A stretch of 48,352 nt of DNA from an uncultured Eubacteriales bacterium (lineage in GTDB: Bacteria > Bacillota > Clostridia > Christensenellales > CAG-138), in contig ONLX01000123.1 of the NCBI GenBank assembly GCA_900318765.1, forward strand, positions 1 to 48,352, written 5' to 3'. The notes below the pieces were generated by a model. The model was not told where the DNA came from. It worked only from the letters and a program-made list of their open reading frames with translations, and ran no database searches. Positions 44,536-48,352 of the stretch are shown here, one piece after another (position 1 is the first letter of the stretch; every line of letters starts with the position of its first letter). Made by a program: the position numbers and the translations under genes.

Positions 44536-44564
44536 TTGCTATCGCGCGAAAAGCATGGTATGAT
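44536..44564 (+). promoter_or_regulatory. Sigma-A promoter of hydrolase-membrane fusion gene
   Basis: TTGCTA, 17-base spacer, TATGAT, 31 bases before the ATG. Confidence 0.75.
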
Positions 44565-44594
44565 TTTACAGAAAGATTACACAGGAGGGGACGT

Positions 44595-46580
44595 ATGAAA
44601 CAAGCACGCATCAAATGGACCGCGCTGCTTTGCGCCTTGCTGGCGGCGGTATTCGTCTGCGTATTCTTTGCAGATCGGTTTCAGACGGCAAACGGCGCAA
44701 TTAAGATTACGGAGGGCACAATCCCAACCGAGGTCGGCGATCTGACCTATAAGCTCTATACACCGAAGGGCGCCAAGGATGCGCCGGGCGTTTTGCTGCT
44801 GCACGGGTACCAGAACGACCGCGAAACCTGCGCGGCATACGCGATTGAGCTTGCGCGGCGCGGCGTCGTCGTGCTTGCGCTGGATGAGTACGGTCACGGC
44901 GCAAGTCTTGCAGGGCTTAAGAACCGCGGCTATGTCAACCATATGGTCAAGGTCAATTACGGGGAGGACAGCGTCGAAGACGGGACGTTCCGTTCGATCG
45001 GCGGCTCCATCCGCTATCGTCTTTTGATGAACTTCTCCAACCTCAGTTTCTTCTACGATCGCTACACCAAGGACGATGCGGGCAATGCGATTACCGACAG
45101 CTCCTGCGGCGGCAACGCGGCGTACGCCTTCCTTGCGAGCCTGCCCACGGTCGATTCCTCTCGCCTCGGGCTCTCGGGTCATTCAATGGGTACGTGGTCG
45201 AGCTGGTCGGTTGCCGCGCACTATGCGGGAACGGAGATCGAGCCCAAAGCAACCGTTCTGCAATGCGGCGAGCTGTTCAGCGACAATGCGTATGATCCGA
45301 ACGCGTACCACTTCAACAACGTGCTGCTGCTTCAGGCCAAGTGGGATGAGTTCAGCTATTTCAGGGACTACAAAAAGGTCGTGGATGACAACGTGCTGCG
45401 TTCGCCGCTTCGGACGAGTTTCCTCGGAACGACTGCCGATCAGGCCGCCTGGAATACGACGTTCGGTTCCTTTGCGGACGGTTCCGCACGCCGCATGGAG
45501 CTGCTCTACACGAATCACCGTTTAACCACGCATCATGAGCACGGACTTGCGGTTGCGCTCGACTGGTTTGCCGATGCGCTCGGCTATACGAACGCGGTCC
45601 CATCCGATCAGCAGATCGCGATGGGCAAGGAATGGCTGATCCTTGCGGCGATGCTGCTCGCGCTTGCCGCGATGATTCCGCTGATGGAGCTGCTTTTGAC
45701 GATCCCGTTCTTTGCTCCGATCGTACAGCCTCTGCCCTCGAAGGCGGGGATTGCTCCGCGCGGCAAATGGTGGCGCGGCGCGCTGCTCACGATTCTGATC
45801 GCCGGTTCGACCTATCCGTTTATGACTCAGCTCGGCCACGCGCTGCTTCCGCTGCCGGAAGGCGTGTTCCGTATGACGGTCGGCAACGGGTTCATCGGCT
45901 GGTATCTGCTGCTGATTCTCGTGATGCTGCTGACAACCTGGATCGGTGTGCGCGGCGCCAAGAAGCGCGGCACGTATGACGGATTCTATGGCCTCGGCTT
46001 CGGTTCCGAGAAGCAGCCGAACAAGATTGCCTGGGGCATCCTGCTGCGCGCATGCGTGCTCGTGCTTTGCATGCTGTTGATGCTGTACGGCGTCGTTGCG
46101 CTGTGCGGACTGTTCCACAGCCTCGATCTCCGGTTCATTTGGCCGTTCTTTAAGACGTTCACCTGGGAGCGGCTCGGGCAGTTCTTCGTGTACATTCCGA
46201 TCTTCGCATTCTTCTTCCTTTTGAACAACTCGAAGATCATGGCGTCGATGCGCACCGAAGCAACGTATCAGAAGGGCTTTGCCGGGTTTATGAAGAACTG
46301 GTGGCGGAACGCGCTTCTGATGATCGGCGGCGTGCTGATCATTGTCTTGATCGAGTACATTCCGTTCTTCCTCGGGATCGGGCCTGGCGCAGACCTGCTG
46401 TTCGGTTCGACGTTCGGCGGCCCGTTCATGTCGCTTCTGATCCTGTTCGTCCCGCAGGTGATCGTGTTCAGCGTCTTCTGCACGTACATCTACCGCCGCA
46501 CCGGCAGCATCTACGTCGGTGCGATCACGGTCGCCTCGCTCGCGGCGTGGATCGTTACGGGCGGCTCCGCGATTCTGTAA
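44595..46580 (+). CDS. Alpha/beta hydrolase fused to a polytopic membrane domain
   Basis: 661 residues. An N-terminal membrane helix (9-26) leads to an alpha/beta hydrolase domain (about 40-335): HG of the oxyanion region in LLLHGYQND, DEYGHGAS, nucleophile Ser197 in SGHSMGT and a likely catalytic His in TTHHEHG (314-316). Then come about eight hydrophobic helices (346-371, 396-413, 434-451, 480-505, 528-543, 572-593, 608-632, 639-658) with no transporter motif I know. The hydrolase should face outside. Substrate could be a lipid, envelope ester or peptide. AGGAGG precedes the ATG; single-gene unit with its own promoter and terminator. Confidence 0.85.
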   Translation: MKQARIKWTALLCALLAAVFVCVFFADRFQTANGAIKITEGTIPTEVGDLTYKLYTPKGAKDAPGVLLLHGYQNDRETCAAYAIELARRGVVVLALDEYGHGASLAGLKNRGYVNHMVKVNYGEDSVEDGTFRSIGGSIRYRLLMNFSNLSFFYDRYTKDDAGNAITDSSCGGNAAYAFLASLPTVDSSRLGLSGHSMGTWSSWSVAAHYAGTEIEPKATVLQCGELFSDNAYDPNAYHFNNVLLLQAKWDEFSYFRDYKKVVDDNVLRSPLRTSFLGTTADQAAWNTTFGSFADGSARRMELLYTNHRLTTHHEHGLAVALDWFADALGYTNAVPSDQQIAMGKEWLILAAMLLALAAMIPLMELLLTIPFFAPIVQPLPSKAGIAPRGKWWRGALLTILIAGSTYPFMTQLGHALLPLPEGVFRMTVGNGFIGWYLLLILVMLLTTWIGVRGAKKRGTYDGFYGLGFGSEKQPNKIAWGILLRACVLVLCMLLMLYGVVALCGLFHSLDLRFIWPFFKTFTWERLGQFFVYIPIFAFFFLLNNSKIMASMRTEATYQKGFAGFMKNWWRNALLMIGGVLIIVLIEYIPFFLGIGPGADLLFGSTFGGPFMSLLILFVPQVIVFSVFCTYIYRRTGSIYVGAITVASLAAWIVTGGSAIL

Positions 46581-46584
46581 TCCC

Positions 46585-46772
46585 AAAAACCGACAACCGC
46601 TCCGGGCAAACGCCCGGAGCGGTTTTGTTGAATTCTCACAGAAAAGGCTGCACTTATACGCTTGCCTCATGCGTAATACCGAGACATTTATCTTCCGCAT
46701 CGAAGCTGCGTTTTTGCCATATGCAGAAAACGCACTCACCTTGAGCGCTGGCAATATTATGTTTGTGTAGCG
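46585..46772 (-). ncRNA. Candidate small RNA of about 190 bases
   Basis: Starts from a good leftward promoter and ends at the 13-bp hairpin of the hydrolase gene. The transcript has a stable internal hairpin (TGCGTTTT-C-TGC-ATATG-GCA-AAAACGCA) and a second stem GCGCTC/GAGTGC. No frame has a proper ribosome binding site with a plausible length. I could not match it to 6S, SRP or tmRNA. Confidence 0.35.
46595..46629 (+). terminator. Terminator of hydrolase gene (possibly bidirectional)
   Basis: Perfect 13-bp stem AACCGCTCCGGGC/GCCCGGAGCGGTT with an AAAC loop, followed by TTGTT on the right; on the left strand a T5 run begins 5 bases after the stem. Confidence 0.88.
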
Positions 46773-46777
46773 AAGAT

Positions 46778-46806
46778 ATTATACCATGGCTGATCGAAAT
46801 ATTCAA
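46778..46806 (-). promoter_or_regulatory. Strong sigma-A-like promoter without a protein gene downstream
   Basis: TTGAAT, 17-base spacer, TATAAT on the minus strand. The next coding region in that direction is only antisense to the hydrolase gene. Confidence 0.65.
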
Positions 46807-46836
46807 CCAAAATCAAAGATCGAATGTGATTTGAAT

Positions 46837-46863
46837 AAAAAAGCTGCCACCCCGAGGCAGCTT
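46837..46863 (-). terminator. Terminator of flavoprotein operon
   Basis: On the minus strand AAGCTGCC/GGCAGCTT with a 7-base loop, running into six T residues; 87 bases after the flavoprotein stop. Confidence 0.85.
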
Positions 46864-46870
46864 TCAAATC

Positions 46871-46906
46871 AGATCTCTGAATACTGTTTTGAGCAGAGAT
46901 CTTTTT
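46871..46906 (+). terminator. Rightward terminator hairpin without an obvious gene
   Basis: Perfect 9-bp stem AGATCTCTG/CAGAGATCT followed by a T5 run. No rightward gene starts between the hydrolase terminator and this hairpin. Confidence 0.6.
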
Positions 46907-46950
46907 GACGCTCAGGATGGCAAGAAAGGTCGTTACGAGGGTGAATTCCA

Positions 46951-47574
46951 TTATTTCCCATCGGGAAAGCTCGTGAAAAAGTCGTGTTCAAGCGCGGGCG
47001 CGCCGTACCGTTCCTTGCCGAGCGCAATCGCTCTCATCAGGAACGTCATATTGTTCGCGAGGTTGCGCATGGTCTGCAGCCCCTCCAGGTCTTTTTTTAC
47101 ATCCTCCGCCGTAAAGCCGTGTACCTGGTTCCAGTAGGTGGAAGAAGCGATCGGCATGGCGGAAATCGTGAAGTACTTGTTCAAAACGTCAAACGACGCC
47201 GTGTTGCCCCCTCTGCGGCAGGATACGACCGCTGCGCCGACCTTCAGGTGCTTTGAGAACGCGGTGCTGTAAAACAGTCGATCCAAAAAGGAGAGCAGTG
47301 TGCCGTTCGGCGAGCCGTAATAGACCGGAGCGCCGATCACCAAGCCGTCCGCCGCTTCAAATTTCGGGGCAATCTCGTTTACGAGGTCGTCGAACACGCA
47401 CTTGCCGTTTTTTTTGCAAAACTGGCAGGCAATACAGCCCCGGATTGCTCTGTTTCCGACCGTGATCTGTTCCATCTCAACGCCCTGCGCCTCGAACACC
47501 CGCGCCATCTCCTCAAGCGCGGTTGCCGTGCAGCCTTTTGTGTGCGGACTGCCGTTGAGTAATAATACCCGCAT
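46951..47574 (-). CDS. Iron-sulfur flavoprotein / NAD(P)H-dependent FMN reductase family
   Basis: 207 residues with a flavodoxin-like fold. It has LNGSPHTKGCT for FMN phosphate, the Cys cluster CIACQFCKKNGKC (like the [4Fe-4S] site of archaeal-type iron-sulfur flavoproteins) and APVYYGSPNGTLLSFLDR at the flavin site. Likely an anaerobic electron carrier or quinone/nitro reductase. AAGGAG lies 7 bases before the ATG. It follows a small membrane protein gene by 25 bases, so the two form an operon. Confidence 0.92.
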   Translation of the reverse strand: MRVLLLNGSPHTKGCTATALEEMARVFEAQGVEMEQITVGNRAIRGCIACQFCKKNGKCVFDDLVNEIAPKFEAADGLVIGAPVYYGSPNGTLLSFLDRLFYSTAFSKHLKVGAAVVSCRRGGNTASFDVLNKYFTISAMPIASSTYWNQVHGFTAEDVKKDLEGLQTMRNLANNMTFLMRAIALGKERYGAPALEHDFFTSFPDGK

Positions 47575-47599
47575 TTGTTTTCTCCTTCTGCTGTAGTGT

Positions 47600-47791
47600 T
47601 TATTTCCCGTCCTTGCTCATATAGCGGGCGCGGTTGAAGCGGTCGTTTACGTCCGCAACATTTTCCGTGACGTTGGATGAAGGTTCCGCTTCTCCTCGTT
47701 TCTTTGCGCGATGCGCCATCAAAAGCCCGACGACGCCGAGCACCGCAACGACGATCAGAAATCCGACAAACAGCTTCCCAAAAAAGCCCAT
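47600..47791 (-). CDS. Small single-pass membrane protein
   Basis: 63 residues: one N-terminal membrane helix (FFGKLFVGFLIVVAVLGVVGLL), a basic stop-transfer run (HRAKKRG) and a polar tail ending NRARYMSKDGK. No family recognised. AGGGGG precedes the ATG at 47791; an in-frame ATG at 47812 with GAGGA 10 bases upstream would add 7 residues. It lies directly upstream of the flavoprotein gene and may be its membrane partner, which is only an inference from position. Confidence 0.7.
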   Translation of the reverse strand: MGFFGKLFVGFLIVVAVLGVVGLLMAHRAKKRGEAEPSSNVTENVADVNDRFNRARYMSKDGK

Positions 47792-47827
47792 CGTTCGATC
47801 CCCCTGTTCCATTTCAAATATGTCCTC

Positions 47828-47863
47828 AAAAAACCGAGAGCGATTTGCCGCCGCTCCCGGTTT
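47828..47863 (-). terminator. Terminator of DUF4177-like gene
   Basis: On the minus strand AAACCGGGAGCG pairs with CGCTCTCGGTTT (one G-T pair) and runs into six T residues. Confidence 0.82.
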
Positions 47864-47887
47864 TACACATTAGCAGAAAAGCTTCTT

Positions 47888-48082
47888 TCAAACGTCCCGT
47901 TCGAAAACCATGGTTGTAAGCTGTGTCTTCTCGTCTCTGGTCGGGGTCGTCATCATCGTGTGAAGACGCCACCCTTCCTTCGCATATTTGTTCAACAAGC
48001 CTTCCACGCTGTCGATATTTCTGGTGCCGCGGCCAAAGAATTTTTCGTTGAATCGCCTTTGCTCAATCGCGTATTCTTTCAT
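47888..48082 (-). CDS. DUF4177-like small protein
   Basis: 64 residues of one compact alpha/beta domain: MKEYAIEQ, a central NKYAKEGWRLHTMMT and a final MVFERDV, the pattern of DUF4177 proteins (EGWxL core followed by an xFxR strand). No catalytic residues evident. AAAGGAG lies 7 bases before the ATG. It has its own terminator. Function unknown. Confidence 0.8.
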   Translation of the reverse strand: MKEYAIEQRRFNEKFFGRGTRNIDSVEGLLNKYAKEGWRLHTMMTTPTRDEKTQLTTMVFERDV

Positions 48083-48240
48083 AGACCTTCTCCTTTGTTG
48101 TTCTGTTCACGGAAGGGTCTTCTAAGGAGGCCCTCCCATGCCTGGTCTTTTCAACAAACGTATTGAAAAAATCTCCTTGTCTTGCCGCGTTTTGCTTAGC
48201 CGAAGTACTGCTTCAGCAGTCCCTCAACGGCCTTGCCGGG

Positions 48241-48352
48241 TCAGACCCGATAGGTTTTTTCAAACCCGCAGTTGTCACAGCAGTAACGATAACTTGTTTT
48301 CGGGGCATAACCGCCCATGCTGTTGAACATGGGATCGCGCTGGGAGTCCAGA
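48241..48352 (-). CDS. C-terminal part of a zinc-ribbon-like protein, cut by window edge
   Basis: The last 36 codons of a leftward gene entering from the right. The piece contains SYRYCCDNCGFEKTYRV with CxxC spaced as one half of a zinc ribbon, then TGA. Reading continues in frame for 14 plausible residues (PGKAVEGLLKQYFG) to a TAA at 48196. So the TGA may be a recent nonsense change, a recoded codon or simply the true end. Product and full length cannot be known here. Confidence 0.55.
   Translation of the reverse strand, partial: LDSQRDPMFNSMGGYAPKTSYRYCCDNCGFEKTYRV

Larger units (their letters stand above)
46581..46950. other. Gene-poor stretch with opposing signals
   Basis: About 370 bases without a convincing protein gene. 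It contains the hydrolase terminator, a strong leftward promoter, a candidate small RNA and two further terminator hairpins facing opposite ways. Confidence 0.6.

Noticed and set aside
45522..46754. Long minus-strand open frame opposite the hydrolase gene, starting just after the strong leftward promoter
   Set aside because: Tempting because of the promoter, but it reads through a 13-bp terminator hairpin, has no good ribosome binding site and its product is low-complexity Arg/Gln/Glu-rich.
46786..46908. 40-codon plus-strand ORF starting at ATG 46786
   Set aside because: It lacks a ribosome binding site and its codons run through two terminator hairpins.
48138..48326. Plus-strand ORF of 62 codons with AAGGAGG in front
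   Set aside because: The Shine-Dalgarno match is real, but the product loses any pattern after the first 15 residues and the frame lies opposite the zinc-ribbon fragment; no promoter was seen. It may be worth a look if the full flanking sequence is available.
1..48352. tRNA, rRNA, CRISPR array, insertion sequence or replication origin
   Set aside because: No cloverleaf-like repeats, rRNA conserved stretches, regularly spaced direct repeats, transposase motifs or DnaA-box clusters were noticed; the gyrase-like pair lacks the usual dnaA-dnaN-recF neighbours.

Overview
The window looks like the chromosome of an anaerobic Bacillota (Clostridia-like) bacterium with fairly high GC for that group. 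The basis is the gene set: AddAB rather than RecBCD, a riboflavin ECF transporter behind an FMN riboswitch, rubredoxin, an aldo/keto reductase carrying two ferredoxin-type clusters, a Cys-tailed MoeA-like protein, and strong Shine-Dalgarno and sigma-A signals. No rRNA, tRNA, CRISPR array, transposase or integrase was seen. The genus cannot be fixed from the sequence alone.

Left part (1-9760): a truncated sugar transferase sits behind a long, apparently structured leader. Next come a leftward aldo/keto reductase and D-2-hydroxyacid dehydrogenase pair, then a rightward molybdenum-cofactor operon (moaA, moaC, MoeA-like, mogA/moaB). A compact phage-derived cassette follows, made of a tail/baseplate tip protein, an NlpC/P60-SH3 endolysin, a small membrane protein and a Hol44-like holin, with no other phage genes around it.

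Centre (9765-24260): an ABC exporter, galE and a convergent rubredoxin are followed by a seven-gene leftward operon starting at a good promoter before murA (murA, rRNA methyltransferase, tandem RluA-type pseudouridine synthase, phosphoglucomutase, deoD, uvrB, membrane-anchored lamin-tail-domain protein). It links cell-wall precursor synthesis, RNA modification, sugar and nucleoside metabolism, and DNA repair. Divergent from murA is a radical SAM/SPASM maturase with no visible precursor peptide. It converges on a membrane-anchored solute-binding-like protein.

Right part (24373-48352): thpR-addB-addA-rsmF form a tight repair/RNA operon. Its last stop codon overlaps the -35 box of the FMN-riboswitch promoter driving ribU-ACT-PFL-patatin. 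A leftward mscS operon carries two membrane proteins that share an N-terminal motif and anchor but have unrelated outer domains. Divergent from it is a type IIA topoisomerase pair, followed by an alpha/beta hydrolase fused to a polytopic membrane domain. A gene-poor stretch follows, with a strong leftward promoter that may make a small RNA. The window ends with an iron-sulfur flavoprotein, two small proteins and a truncated zinc-ribbon gene with an in-frame TGA.

The best candidates for undescribed biology are the mscS operon with its paralogous anchored proteins, the tandem pseudouridine synthase, the isolated phage lysis cassette, the orphan radical SAM enzyme, the sugar-transferase leader RNA and the hydrolase-membrane fusion.
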